Assembly (NCBI RefSeq): GCF_002799245.1
Contig: NZ_NEQV01000001.1
Coordinates: forward strand, 861,000 to 924,999
DNA from: Stenotrophomonas maltophilia
Lineage (GTDB): Bacteria; Pseudomonadota; Gammaproteobacteria; Xanthomonadales; Xanthomonadaceae
Length of the DNA stretch: 64,000 nucleotides
Reading direction: 5' to 3'
The notes beneath the pieces are model-generated. The model searched no databases. It was not told the origin of the DNA and was given only the letters and a program-made list of their open reading frames with translations. Of the stretch, positions 43,646 to 52,245 are shown piece after piece. The stretch's first letter is position 1. Each line of letters begins with the position of its first letter. Both the position numbers and the translations under genes were made by a program.

Positions 43646-43773
43646 GTTGCCCCTCATCGCGGCGCGGCGTGGCCGGCAGCTGATCCGCCGCCAGCCCCCG
43701 CGACCGCCTGTCGCATTGCCCACACCCTGCCCCCTCGCCCACCATCCGCGCAGCTTCCTTGCACGGGCAGGAC

Positions 43774-44205
43774 ATGGACGGATTCCCCTGGTTGCTGGTC
43801 GCGGCTGCCGGCAGTGCCCTTTCGGCCCTGTTGCATATCGGCTGCATCGCCTTCGGCGCCCCCTGGTACAGGTACTTCGGTGCTGGCCAGCGCATGGTGC
43901 GGCTGGCGCAGGCGGGGCACTGGTGGCCACCGCTGCTGACCGCCGGCATCACCGCCGTGCTGGTGGCCTGGACGCTGTATGCACTGGCCGCCGCGGGCTG
44001 GCATCCGCTGCTGCCAGCCAGCCGCCTGGTACTGCCCGCCATCGCCACGTTGCTGCTGCTGCGCGCCGCGATGGGCTTCGGCCTGGCGCTGTTCCGCCCC
44101 GGCTACAACGGCACATGCTTCTGGGTGGCCAGTTCGCTGGCCTGCCTGGGCCTGGGGCTGGCCTTCGCGCTGGGTACCCACCAGGCCTGGCAGAGCCTGG
44201 GCTAG
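43774..44205 (+). CDS. Small integral membrane protein
   Basis: A 143-aa protein with four hydrophobic helices (ALSALLHIGCIAFGAPWYR; GHWWPPLLTAGITAVLVAW; LPAIATLLLLRAAMGFGLAL; FWVASSLACLGLGLAFAL). It resembles short four-helix inner-membrane proteins annotated as hypothetical in xanthomonads; I know no function. It stands alone between the rbsK terminator and dusB. Confidence 0.75.
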   Translation: MDGFPWLLVAAAGSALSALLHIGCIAFGAPWYRYFGAGQRMVRLAQAGHWWPPLLTAGITAVLVAWTLYALAAAGWHPLLPASRLVLPAIATLLLLRAAMGFGLALFRPGYNGTCFWVASSLACLGLGLAFALGTHQAWQSLG

Positions 44206-44340
44206 CCGCCCACCATCGCCCGCCCCTGGGGGCGGTGGAAGCAACCGTCAAGCATCTGCTGATGCCGGTACGGCATGAGGTCGGTGCCGATCGGCCTGAA
44301 CCGGACCGCGCCCGGCACGGCCTTGGCGCCGCCCGCGCCC

Positions 44341-44346
44341 TACAAT
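44341..44346 (+). promoter_or_regulatory. -10 element of dusB, leaderless arrangement
   Basis: TACAAT exactly six bases before the dusB ATG, with no Shine-Dalgarno. Confidence 0.55.
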
Positions 44347-44352
44347 GGGCGC

Positions 44353-45348
44353 ATGCAGATCGGCCCGTACACCATTGCCCCCAACGTCGTGCTGGCGCCC
44401 ATGGCCGGCGTCACCGACAAGCCCTTCCGCCTGCTGTGCAAACGGCTGGGTGCGGGGCTGGCCGCCTCCGAAATGACCATCAGCGACCCGCGCTTCTGGA
44501 ACACGCGCAAGTCGATCCATCGCATGGACCATGACGGCGAACCGGCCCCCATCAGCGTGCAGATCGCCGGCACCGAGCCGCAGCAGCTGGCCGAGGCCGC
44601 GCGCTACAACGTCGACCATGGCGCCCAGATCATCGACATCAACATGGGCTGCCCGGCCAAGAAGGTGTGCAACGCCTGGGCCGGTTCGGCACTGATGCGC
44701 GACGAGCAGCTGGTGGCGCGCATCCTCGAAGCCGTGGTCAACGCGGTGGACGTGCCGGTCACGCTGAAGATCCGCACCGGTTGGGACTGCGACCACCGCA
44801 ATGGCCCGGTGATCGCACGCATCGCCGAAGACAGCGGTATCGCCGCACTGGCCGTGCACGGCCGTACCCGCGACCAGCACTACACCGGCCAGGCCGAGTA
44901 CGCCACGATCGGCGAGATCAAGGCCGCGCTGCGCATTCCGGTGATCGCCAACGGCGATATCGACTCGCCACGGAAGGCCGCCTACGTTCTGCAGGAAACC
45001 GGCGTGGACGCGGTGATGATCGGGCGCTCCGCGCAGGGCCGGCCGTGGATCTTCCGTGAGGTGGCGCACTACCTGGCCACCGGCGAGGAACTTCCACCGC
45101 CTTCGCTGGCGGAAGTGCGCGACATCCTGCTCGGCCACCTGCATGCGCTGCATGCGTTCTACGGCGAGCCGCAGGGCGTGCGCATCGCGCGCAAGCACCT
45201 GGGCTGGTATGCCAAGGACCGGCCGGAGAATGCCGCCTTCCGCGCGGTGGTCAACCGCGCCGAGGACCCGCAGAGCCAGATTGCCTTGACCACCGAATAC
45301 TTCGACCGCCTGATCGCCGGCGAACCGGCGCTGCCTTCCGCCGCTTGA
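44353..45348 (+). CDS. dusB: tRNA-dihydrouridine synthase B
   Basis: Flavin enzyme that reduces a specific uridine in the tRNA D-loop. The 331-aa protein has VVLAPMAGVTDKPFRLL, the catalytic-cysteine segment NMGCPAKKVCN near residue 100, HGRTRDQHYTG and IGRSAQGRPWIF. The MGCPAKKV form is typical of DusB. In enteric bacteria dusB precedes fis; here a methyltransferase gene follows after 33 bases. The ATG at 44353 is chosen for the family N-terminus and the six-base -10 spacing. Confidence 0.94.
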   Translation: MQIGPYTIAPNVVLAPMAGVTDKPFRLLCKRLGAGLAASEMTISDPRFWNTRKSIHRMDHDGEPAPISVQIAGTEPQQLAEAARYNVDHGAQIIDINMGCPAKKVCNAWAGSALMRDEQLVARILEAVVNAVDVPVTLKIRTGWDCDHRNGPVIARIAEDSGIAALAVHGRTRDQHYTGQAEYATIGEIKAALRIPVIANGDIDSPRKAAYVLQETGVDAVMIGRSAQGRPWIFREVAHYLATGEELPPPSLAEVRDILLGHLHALHAFYGEPQGVRIARKHLGWYAKDRPENAAFRAVVNRAEDPQSQIALTTEYFDRLIAGEPALPSAA

Positions 45349-45381
45349 TCGCCCTCAAGCTCGACGCCACAAGAGTCCACC

Positions 45382-46209
45382 ATGACGCCGCCGATCTCTT
45401 CTCCGACCTATCTGCACGGTTTTTCCGGCACCGAGCAGCAGCGCCTGATGACCCAGGCCCGGCTGCTGGAATCGAGCATCTTCGGCCAGATCGACTACAG
45501 CGGCGCGCGGCGCCTGCTGGAAGTCGGCAGCGGCGTGGGCGCACAGACCGAGATCCTGCTGCGTCGCTTCCCCGAGCTGCATGTGACCGGCGTGGACCTG
45601 AGCGAAACGCAGCTGGCCACCGCACGCGAGAACCTGGCGCGTACGCCGTGGTGCAGCGACCGCTACACCCTGCAGCAGGCCGACGCGGGTGAGCTGCCAT
45701 TCGAGGCGCGCAGTTTCGATGCGGCGTTCCTGTGCTGGGTGCTGGAACACGTCCCCTCCCCTGCCCGTGTACTGAGCGAAGTACGCCGCGTGCTGGCACC
45801 GGGTTCGCCGGTCTACATCACCGAAGTGATGAATGCCTCGTTCCTGCTCGACCCGTATTCGCCGCACATCTGGCGCTACTGGATGGCCTTCAACGACTTC
45901 CAGTACGACCACGGGGGTGACCCGTTCGTCGGCGCCAAGCTGGGCAACCTGCTGCTGGCCGGTGGCTTCCGCGACGTGCATACCGAGATCAAGACCATCC
46001 ACCTGGACAACCGCGAACCGGCGCGTCGCAAGACGATGATCGCGTTCTGGGAGCAGCTGCTGCTGTCGGCGGCCGACCAGCTGCTGCAGGCGGGCTCGGT
46101 GGACGAGGAAACCGTGGAAGGCATGCGCCGCGAATTCCGCCTGGTGCAGAACGACCCGAACGCGGTGTTCTTCTATTCGTTCGTGCAGGGCCGCGCCACG
46201 GTGTATTGA
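45382..46209 (+). CDS. Class I SAM-dependent methyltransferase
   Basis: A 275-aa methyltransferase. Motif I is RRLLEVGSGVGAQTEILLRR, motif II VTGVDLSE, motif III LQQADAGELPFEARSFDAAF and post-motif LCWVLEHVPSPARVLSEVRRVLAPG, all in a Rossmann fold of the Methyltransf_11 type. The C-terminal part (DPYSPHIWRYWMAFNDFQYD) suggests a small-molecule or lipid substrate, not identified. Probably co-transcribed with dusB. Confidence 0.88.
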   Translation: MTPPISSPTYLHGFSGTEQQRLMTQARLLESSIFGQIDYSGARRLLEVGSGVGAQTEILLRRFPELHVTGVDLSETQLATARENLARTPWCSDRYTLQQADAGELPFEARSFDAAFLCWVLEHVPSPARVLSEVRRVLAPGSPVYITEVMNASFLLDPYSPHIWRYWMAFNDFQYDHGGDPFVGAKLGNLLLAGGFRDVHTEIKTIHLDNREPARRKTMIAFWEQLLLSAADQLLQAGSVDEETVEGMRREFRLVQNDPNAVFFYSFVQGRATVY

Positions 46210-46236
46210 GGCGACGCGGCGCGTCCCCTCCTGCCC

Positions 46237-46256
46237 GCGCCATCCACGCATGGCGC
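46237..46256. repeat. Palindrome between convergent genes
   Basis: GCGCCATCCACGCATGGCGC, seven-base stem, between the methyltransferase stop and the end of the YdjM-type gene; related in sequence to the CCACGC palindromes at 43587 and 59582. Confidence 0.6.
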
Positions 46257-46267
46257 GGATCCACGGA

Positions 46268-47335
46268 TCAATGCACGGCGGTGTGGTCGGCCGTACCTGG
46301 CGCCGCTGCCGGTTCCTGCCAGATCCGCTGCCACATCGCGGCCAGCCGGCGACCGGCGTCGGCGCGCGCGGCGGGACTGCTGTAATCCACCCGCACCTGC
46401 TCGGGAACGATCGCCCGCCACTGCCCGTCGGCCTGCTCGGCGACGACGAAGTTGAAGGTGTAGTCGGGTTCCAGCCCCATGCGCAGGTCGCTCAGCACCA
46501 GCCGGCCATCCACGACCTGCGTACGCATGAAGCCACGGTTGAACCACTGCAGCTGCTGCACCGCCGGGATGGCCCCCGCTTCGCGCAATGCCTGCACGTT
46601 GGACGCATGGCCTTCGAACCGCATCGGCCCATGGTCGGCCACCAGCGAGCGGTCACCCATCACATAGCCGCTGGGCGTCATCGCCACCACGCGCCACAGC
46701 AGGGTGTTGAACGGCATCGGTACCGAGAAGCGGGGGGCATCGCCCAGGCCCATCGCAGCCAGGCTCTGCTGCGCGGCACGGTCGACCTGCGCCTTGGCGA
46801 TCAGGCCCCAGCCCAGGTAGCCACTGCTGAGCAGCAGGGCCATGCCCAGCACCTTGCCCGCCCATGGCCGGGCGCGGCCGAACCAGGCCAGCACGCAGCC
46901 CAGCAGCAGCCACACCGTATAGCCCGGGTCGATGATGAACACGCTGGAGCCCATGGTCGGATGCGGGCGCAGCGGCCACCACAGCTGGGTGCCATACACG
47001 GTGAACGCATCCAGCACCGGATGGGTGAGCAGCGCCAGCTGGATCGCCCAGAACCAGCGCACCGGTAACTGTGCGACCCGACCGTTGCCGAAACGCTTGA
47101 ACAGCCACCAGATCAGCGCCGCCACCCAGGGCAGCACCAGCAGCGAGTGGCTGAAGCTGCGGTGCTCGATCATGTTCGCCACCGGATCGGCGGCGGTGAA
47201 GCCGAGCCACAGGGCATCGAGATCCGGCAGGGTACCAAGCGCGGCACCGGCCAGCAGGGCCGCGCGGCGATGGCCGGGCGGAGCGATGGCAGCAGCGACG
47301 GCGCCGCCGAGCACGATCTGGGTCAGGGAATCCAT
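46268..47335 (-). CDS. YdjM/DUF457-type membrane protein
   Basis: A 355-aa inner-membrane protein of the 'metal-dependent hydrolase' YdjM family. The N-terminus MDSLTQIVLGGAVAAAI, the acidic GTLPDLDALW and the His cluster EHRSFSHSLLVLP at residues 57-69 could bind a metal. Four hydrophobic segments cover the first half, and a soluble domain (about 190-340) follows. E. coli YdjM is SOS-regulated; no LexA box was seen here. A TAGCAT hexamer ends six bases before the ATG. Confidence 0.88.
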   Translation of the reverse strand: MDSLTQIVLGGAVAAAIAPPGHRRAALLAGAALGTLPDLDALWLGFTAADPVANMIEHRSFSHSLLVLPWVAALIWWLFKRFGNGRVAQLPVRWFWAIQLALLTHPVLDAFTVYGTQLWWPLRPHPTMGSSVFIIDPGYTVWLLLGCVLAWFGRARPWAGKVLGMALLLSSGYLGWGLIAKAQVDRAAQQSLAAMGLGDAPRFSVPMPFNTLLWRVVAMTPSGYVMGDRSLVADHGPMRFEGHASNVQALREAGAIPAVQQLQWFNRGFMRTQVVDGRLVLSDLRMGLEPDYTFNFVVAEQADGQWRAIVPEQVRVDYSSPAARADAGRRLAAMWQRIWQEPAAAPGTADHTAVH

Positions 47336-47341
47336 GGGCCG

Positions 47342-47347
47342 ATGCTA
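47342..47347 (-). promoter_or_regulatory. -10 element of the YdjM-type gene, leaderless arrangement
   Basis: TAGCAT on the minus strand, exactly six bases before the ATG at 47335, no Shine-Dalgarno. Confidence 0.4.
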
Positions 47348-47367
47348 GCGGCTTGCGCGCGGTGTAT

Positions 47368-47467
47368 GTAGAGCCGGGCCGCTCGCGCCCTTGCAGGGTC
47401 GAGCCATGCTCGACTGTTCTTCGGTCAGATCCGTCGTATACGACAGTCGAGCATGGCTCGACTCTAC
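47368..47467. repeat. GTAG palindromes, inverted pair
   Basis: A degenerate GTAG unit at 47368 precedes GGGTCGAGCCATGCTCGAC (47397-47413) and AGTCGAGCATGGCTCGAC then TCTAC (47445-47467). The latter two are inverted copies around a 31-base spacer. Confidence 0.75.
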
Positions 47468-47476
47468 AGACGCGGG

Positions 47477-48277
47477 CTATGCCGCTTGCGACAAGCGCGC
47501 GCCCGGCAGTTCCACCAGGGTCTGGCCGTTGTGGTCGAGCAGGCGCAGCGCGCCATCATGGTCTTCGGCCAGTGCGGTCAGGCTCTCCACCCAGTCGCCG
47601 TCGTTGGCGTAGACCAGGCCATCGCGTTCGACCAGCGCCGCGCGGTGGATGTGGCCGCAGACGATGCCGTCCAGGCCGCGCCGGCGCACGTCGTCCAGCC
47701 CGGCCTGCACGAAGCGCTCGATGTAGCGTTCGGCGGCGCCGCTGCGCTTCTTCAGGAACTCCGACAGCGACCAGTAGCGCATGCCCAGCCGGCGCCGCAC
47801 GGCATTCAAGGCCTGGTTGCCGGTGAGGATGCGGTAGTACAGCCAGTCGCCGAATTTCTCCTGCAGGCCGCCGAAATGGGTCACGCCGTCGTACTCGTCG
47901 CCGTGTGCGACCAGCAGCCGGCGGCCATTGGCGGTCACGTGGATGGCACGGCGGCGCACCTGCATGGCCGGCAGCATCACCCCGCACACGTGGCGCAGCG
48001 ATGCATCGTGGTTGCCGGGGATGTAGATGATCTCGGTCCCTGCACGACGCAGCGCGTGCAGGGCCTGGATGACTTCACTGTGCGACTGCCGCCAGTTGGC
48101 GCGGCGATGCGCCATCCACCACAGGTCGATGATGTCGCCCACCAGGTACAGCCGTTCGCAGCGCAGCTGCGAGAGGAACCGCGCCAGCTCGGTGGCATGG
48201 CAATGACGTGAGCCCAGGTGCACGTCGGAGACGAACACTGCGCGCCGGTGCGGCGACAGGTTCGCCAGCGTGCTCAT
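47477..48277 (-). CDS. LpxH-like metallophosphoesterase
   Basis: A 266-aa phosphoesterase related to UDP-2,3-diacylglucosamine hydrolase. The di-metal site is complete: VFVSDVHLGSRHC, VGDIIDLWW, IPGNHDASL, VAHGDEYDG and CGHIHRA. The protein is longer than LpxH (about 240 aa) and resembles the LpxH2-type paralogue group, so lipid A synthesis is not certain. It overlaps the upstream acyltransferase gene by four bases, which points to a shared membrane-lipid task. Confidence 0.85.
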   Translation of the reverse strand: MSTLANLSPHRRAVFVSDVHLGSRHCHATELARFLSQLRCERLYLVGDIIDLWWMAHRRANWRQSHSEVIQALHALRRAGTEIIYIPGNHDASLRHVCGVMLPAMQVRRRAIHVTANGRRLLVAHGDEYDGVTHFGGLQEKFGDWLYYRILTGNQALNAVRRRLGMRYWSLSEFLKKRSGAAERYIERFVQAGLDDVRRRGLDGIVCGHIHRAALVERDGLVYANDGDWVESLTALAEDHDGALRLLDHNGQTLVELPGARLSQAA

Positions 48278-49989
48278 GCCGGCGTCCCCGCGTCGCGCAG
48301 ATAGCGTTTGCGCTTGTTCGGCCGGATCGCGCACAGGTCCACTTCGATCAGGCCGTCGATCGAATCACTGAAGTCCGGGTCGACGCCGAAAGCGAGGAAA
48401 CGTGCGCCGCCGGGTTCGCACAGATCGGTGTACTGGCGGTACAGCGTCGGCACCCCGGTGCCGAGTGCGGCCAGGTTGGCCTTGAGCACATCGAAGGCTG
48501 CGCCTGCATCCAGCTCGCCGAAACTCGGCGGCGCAGCGAAGTACTGGAAGGGGCGGTTCGATTCGGCCAGGCCGGCGGTACCACTGTAGTAGCGCTGGTA
48601 GTACGCCACCAGCTGCTCGCGTGCGTCACGCGGCAGCGCCGCGCTGATCGACACGGCGCCGAACAGGTAGCGGATGCCCGGCCGGCACTGCAGGTAGGCA
48701 CCAATGCCCTGCCACAGGTAGTCCAGGCTGCGGCTGCCCCAGTAGTCGGGCACCACGAAGCTGCGGCCCAGTTCCAGGCCCTCGGCGATGTGGGTGATCG
48801 CATCGTCGGAATAGCGGAACAGCGACGCGCTGTAGAGCCCGGACAGGCCGTGCCGGGCCAGTGCCTGGGCACCGCGCATGATGCGGTAGGCACCGGCGAT
48901 GCGCTGCGCGGCCGCGTCCCAGATCACGATGTGCTCGTACCGCGGGTCGTAGTCGTCCAGGTCGCGGCTGCGACCGGTGCCCTCGCCCACCTGGCGGAAG
49001 GTCAGCTCGCGCAGGCGGCCCAGTTCCAGCAGCAGCGGTGAATCGGCCGTACAGGTCGCCAGCAGGATCTGCTTGCCATCGGCGGTCTGGCCCAGCTGGG
49101 TCGCCGCAGCAATGCCGGCGGCGACCTGCGAAGGTGGCACGGGGGCCGCCAGCGGCTCGGGGCCTGCGAAGGCAGCGCCGCTGCCGCCCGCGCCATTGCG
49201 GCCCAGCGCGTACAGCGCGCGGCGCACGGCCAGCAGCTGTGCGCCCGGGTCGCCGCCCTTGCCCAGCTGCATCGGCTCACCGATGCTCAGCCGCAGCGGG
49301 CGGCCACGACGGGTGAACATCTCGCGCGCCAGCAGTGCGGTACCGGCCGGCTTGAACAGGGTCGAGGCACCATAGAACAGCGCCGAGTTGCGTGCTTCCA
49401 CCCGCACCGGCAGCACCGGCGCGCCGGCAGCACGGGCAAAGCGGACGAATCCGCGCTGCCAGCGGCCATCGCGGATGCCCCGCAGCGACAGCCGCGAGAC
49501 CTCGCCGGCCGGGAACACGATCACGCACTGCTCGGCGGCCAACGCCTCCTCCACCGCGTGCAGGCTGCCGCGCTGCGCCTTGCCGCCCAGGATGCGTACC
49601 GGCAACAGCAGGTCCTGCAGTGGCGCGATCGCCCCCAGCAGGTCGTTGGCCACGATCCGCACATCGCGGCGGATACGGCCAACCGCGTCCAGCAGGGCCA
49701 GGGCGTCCAGTGCCCCGGACGGATGGTTGGCAACGATCAGCAGGCGGCCGGTGGCTGGGATCTTCGCCAGCGCAGCGGCGTCCACCTGGTACTGGCCGTC
49801 GATGAATTCCAGGCCGGCGGCGACGAAGCCGAAGCCACGCAGGCCTGCGCTGCGCTGCAGGAAGGCCTCGATCTGGTCCAGCCGCGACCAGCGGCCGACA
49901 CTGCGCAGCAACGGCCGCGCCAGCTGGCCGCGACGGCCATGGAACCAATCGGGGAAACGTTGCTGGAGACGCTGTTCGAGTTCCTGCAT
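48274..49989 (-). CDS. Bifunctional acyltransferase, probable ornithine-lipid synthase
   Basis: A 571-aa fusion. The N-terminal half (about 75-270) is a PlsC/OlsA-type O-acyltransferase with [10 protein letters not shown] (HPxxxxD-like, His about 90) and [10 protein letters not shown]. The C-terminal half (about 310-570) is an OlsB-like N-acyltransferase: [47 protein letters not shown] and [15 protein letters not shown]. This order matches OlsF, which makes ornithine lipids from ornithine and acyl-ACP. The ATG at 49989 is the first sensible start. It is the first gene of a pair with the LpxH-like gene. Confidence 0.82.
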   Translation of the reverse strand: MQELEQRLQQRFPDWFHGRRGQLARPLLRSVGRWSRLDQIEAFLQRSAGLRGFGFVAAGLEFIDGQYQVDAAALAKIPATGRLLIVANHPSGALDALALLDAVGRIRRDVRIVANDLLGAIAPLQDLLLPVRILGGKAQRGSLHAVEEALAAEQCVIVFPAGEVSRLSLRGIRDGRWQRGFVRFARAAGAPVLPVRVEARNSALFYGASTLFKPAGTALLAREMFTRRGRPLRLSIGEPMQLGKGGDPGAQLLAVRRALYALGRNGAGGSGAAFAGPEPLAAPVPPSQVAAGIAAATQLGQTADGKQILLATCTADSPLLLELGRLRELTFRQVGEGTGRSRDLDDYDPRYEHIVIWDAAAQRIAGAYRIMRGAQALARHGLSGLYSASLFRYSDDAITHIAEGLELGRSFVVPDYWGSRSLDYLWQGIGAYLQCRPGIRYLFGAVSISAALPRDAREQLVAYYQRYYSGTAGLAESNRPFQYFAAPPSFGELDAGAAFDVLKANLAALGTGVPTLYRQYTDLCEPGGARFLAFGVDPDFSDSIDGLIEVDLCAIRPNKRKRYLRDAGTPA

Positions 49990-50322
49990 GGCGGATCCAC
50001 TGATGCCCGGCGGCCGGTTTGGCCGACAGCCTGCGCCCGGCAGGCGGCAGCCAGATGGCGGTTTCGGGGCAGAACGATGACGACGGGGCGGCCTGGCGGG
50101 CGGCGTCGCTGCCTGCGCGGTCGGGGCCGGCAGGCGCCGTCCGTTGTCACGCTGGTGGAACACTGGGCCTCGAGGCTGGGCCCCAATCCTGCAGGGACGG
50201 CCCCTCCAGGCCTACACGGGCTTAACCACCGGCAACCGGTGCAGGTTCACAATGCACAGGCGGCGCACCCCGTGTATCATTCGCGCCCATCTTTCCATCC
50301 GAATCAAGGGATATTACGCCTG
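49990..50322. other. Gap between the acyltransferase gene and metK
   Basis: 333 bases between divergent genes. It must hold both promoters. Apart from the metK promoter candidate I see only imperfect GC-rich inverted repeats and no coding sequence with family-like features. Confidence 0.6.
50253..50280 (+). promoter_or_regulatory. Candidate metK promoter
   Basis: TGCACA (50253-50258) and TATCAT (50275-50280), 16 bases apart, 42 bases before the metK ATG. No SAM riboswitch was recognised in the leader. Confidence 0.4.
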
Positions 50323-51534
50323 ATGTCCAGCTATCTCTTCACCTCCGAGTCGGTCTCCGAAGGCCATCCGGACAAGGTTGCCGACCAGATCTCCGATGCG
50401 GTGCTGGACGCGATCCTGACCCAGGACCAGCGCGCACGCGTTGCCTGCGAGACCATGGTCAAGACCGGTGTTGCCATCGTGGCCGGTGAAATCACCACCA
50501 GCGCCTGGATCGACCTGGAAGCACTGACCCGCAAGGTCATCACGGACATCGGCTACGACAGCTCCGACGTCGGCTTCGACGGCGCCACCTGCGGCGTGCT
50601 GAACCTGATCGGCAAGCAGTCGCCGCACATCGCCCAGGGCGTGGATCGCAAGAAGCCGGAAGAAATGGGCGCTGGCGACCAGGGCCTGATGTTCGGCTAT
50701 GCCACCAACGAGACCGACAGCTACATGCCGGCCGCGATCCACCTGTCGCACCGCCTGGTCGAGCAGCAGGCCAAGATCCGCAAGAAGAAGAACTCGCCGC
50801 TGTCGTGGCTGCGCCCGGACGCCAAGAGCCAGGTCACCCTGCGCTATGAAAATGGCGTGGTCTCGGCCATCGACGCCGTGGTCCTGTCGACCCAGCACGC
50901 CCCGGGCATCAAGCAGAAGGACCTCATCGAGGCCGTCCGCGAAGAGATCATCAAGCCGGTGCTGCCGGCCAAGTGGCTGCACAAGGGCACCAAGTTCCAC
51001 ATCAACCCGACCGGCAAGTTCGAGATCGGCGGCCCGGTGGGCGATTGCGGCCTGACCGGCCGCAAGATCATCGTCGACACCTACGGCGGCTGGGCCCGTC
51101 ACGGTGGTGGCGCCTTCTCCGGCAAGGACCCGTCCAAGGTCGACCGTTCGGCAGCCTACGCGGCCCGCTACGTCGCCAAGAACGTGGTTGCCGCTGGCCT
51201 GGCCGACCGTTGCGAAGTGCAGGTCTCCTACGCCATCGGCGTGGCCGAGCCGACCTCGATCTCGGTCACCACCTTCGGCACCGGCAAGATCAGCGACGAC
51301 AAGATCGAGAAGCTGATCCGCAAGCACTTCGACCTGCGCCCGTACGGCATCATCAAGATGCTGGACCTGGTGCACCCGATGTACCAGCAGACTGCGGCCT
51401 ATGGCCACTTCGGCCGCAAGCCGAAGGAGTTCAGCTACCTCAACGGCGAAGGCGAGACCGTCAACGCCACGGCCTTCTCCTGGGAGAAGACCGATCGCGC
51501 CGCCGCCCTGCGCGCCGATGCGAAGCTGAAGTAA
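50323..51534 (+). CDS. metK: S-adenosylmethionine synthetase
   Basis: Makes SAM from methionine and ATP. The 403-aa enzyme has [31 protein letters not shown] near residue 118, and the P-loop-like [20 protein letters not shown] near 264. [16 protein letters not shown] holds conserved catalytic Asp and Lys. AAGGGA lies upstream of the ATG. SAM made here feeds RlmM, RsmA and the methyltransferase encoded in this window, and AhcY removes the product SAH. A terminator follows. Confidence 0.98.
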   Translation: MSSYLFTSESVSEGHPDKVADQISDAVLDAILTQDQRARVACETMVKTGVAIVAGEITTSAWIDLEALTRKVITDIGYDSSDVGFDGATCGVLNLIGKQSPHIAQGVDRKKPEEMGAGDQGLMFGYATNETDSYMPAAIHLSHRLVEQQAKIRKKKNSPLSWLRPDAKSQVTLRYENGVVSAIDAVVLSTQHAPGIKQKDLIEAVREEIIKPVLPAKWLHKGTKFHINPTGKFEIGGPVGDCGLTGRKIIVDTYGGWARHGGGAFSGKDPSKVDRSAAYAARYVAKNVVAAGLADRCEVQVSYAIGVAEPTSISVTTFGTGKISDDKIEKLIRKHFDLRPYGIIKMLDLVHPMYQQTAAYGHFGRKPKEFSYLNGEGETVNATAFSWEKTDRAAALRADAKLK

Positions 51535-51541
51535 GAAACAC

Positions 51542-51572
51542 GAAGGGCCGCTCACGCGGCCCTTCTGCTTTC
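51542..51572 (+). terminator. Terminator after metK
   Basis: GAAGGGCCG pairs with CGGCCCTTC around CTCACG, followed by TGCTTTC, seven bases after the metK stop. Confidence 0.75.
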
Positions 51573-51573
51573 G

Positions 51574-51643
51574 GTAGAGCCGAGCCCATGCTCGGCTTTC
51601 TTTTGCCTGCGCCAAGAGCAGCCGAGCATGGGCTCGGCTCTAC
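51574..51643. repeat. GTAG palindrome inverted pair
   Basis: GTAGAGCCGAGCCCATGCTC at 51574 and its inverted copy GAGCATGGGCTCGGCTCTAC ending at 51643, around a 20-odd base spacer. Together they can fold as one long hairpin between metK and the thioesterase promoter. Confidence 0.85.
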
Positions 51644-51662
51644 AAGAGCTACGCCACGCCGA

Positions 51663-51668
51663 TACAAT
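51663..51668 (+). promoter_or_regulatory. -10 element of the thioesterase gene, leaderless arrangement
   Basis: TACAAT exactly six bases before the ATG at 51675, no Shine-Dalgarno. Confidence 0.55.
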
Positions 51669-51674
51669 CGCCCC

Positions 51675-52181
51675 ATGTCGACCGAACTGAAAACCCACCA
51701 GCTGTCCATGACCGTGCTGATGTCGCCGGAGATGGCCAATTTCTCCGGCAAGGTCCACGGCGGCGCGGTCCTGCGACTGCTCGACCAGGTGGCCTACGCC
51801 TGCGCCAGCCGTTACGCCGGCAGCTATGTGGTCACCCTTTCAGTGGACCAGGTGATGTTCCGCCAGCCCATCGCCGTGGGCGAGCTGGTCACCTTCCTGG
51901 CCTCGGTGAACTACACCGGTACCTCGTCGATGGAGATCGGCATCAAGGTGGTGGCCGAGGACATCCTCAAACGCAGCGTGCGCCACGCCAACAGCTGCTT
52001 CTTCACGATGGTGGCAGTGGATGAGGAAGGCCGTCCGACGCCGGTCCCGCCATTGCAGCCGGCTACGTCGGACGAGAAGCGCCGCCAGGCTGCGGCGCAG
52101 ATCCGCCGCCAGCTGCGCCAGGAAATGGAACAGCGCCATCTGGAACTGCTGGCGTCGAACCCGCCGTCGCCGGAAGAGTGA
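51675..52181 (+). CDS. Acyl-CoA thioesterase, hotdog fold
   Basis: A 168-aa YciA/BACH-type thioesterase that hydrolyses acyl-CoA. The hotdog helix FSGKVHGGAVLRLLDQVAYACASRY at residues 23-47 contains the catalytic Asp and the HGG motif, and VTLSVDQVMFRQPIAVGELV and MEIGIKVVAED follow. The C-terminal 35 residues are an Arg/Gln-rich helix. Acyl-chain preference cannot be told. Confidence 0.92.
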   Translation: MSTELKTHQLSMTVLMSPEMANFSGKVHGGAVLRLLDQVAYACASRYAGSYVVTLSVDQVMFRQPIAVGELVTFLASVNYTGTSSMEIGIKVVAEDILKRSVRHANSCFFTMVAVDEEGRPTPVPPLQPATSDEKRRQAAAQIRRQLRQEMEQRHLELLASNPPSPEE

Positions 52182-52183
52182 GG

Positions 52184-52237
52184 TTGCCGGCCAGCGGCCG
52201 GCACTACCATTTCGAATTCGCCGGGCCATGCCCGGCG
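52184..52237. repeat. Two palindromes between thioesterase gene and ppc
   Basis: TTGCCGGCCAGCGGCCGGCA then CTAC (52184-52207, a GTAG unit on the minus strand) and CGCCGGGCCATGCCCGGCG (52219-52237). They separate convergent genes. Confidence 0.7.
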
Positions 52238-52245
52238 GATGCATT

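Noticed and set aside
46268-47397. LexA/SOS box for the YdjM-type gene
   Set aside because: No CTG-N10-CAG-type operator is seen near the start; only the TAGCAT -10 candidate.
50223-50322. SAM riboswitch before metK
   Set aside because: No SAM-I, SAM-II or SAM-IV core was recognised in the leader.
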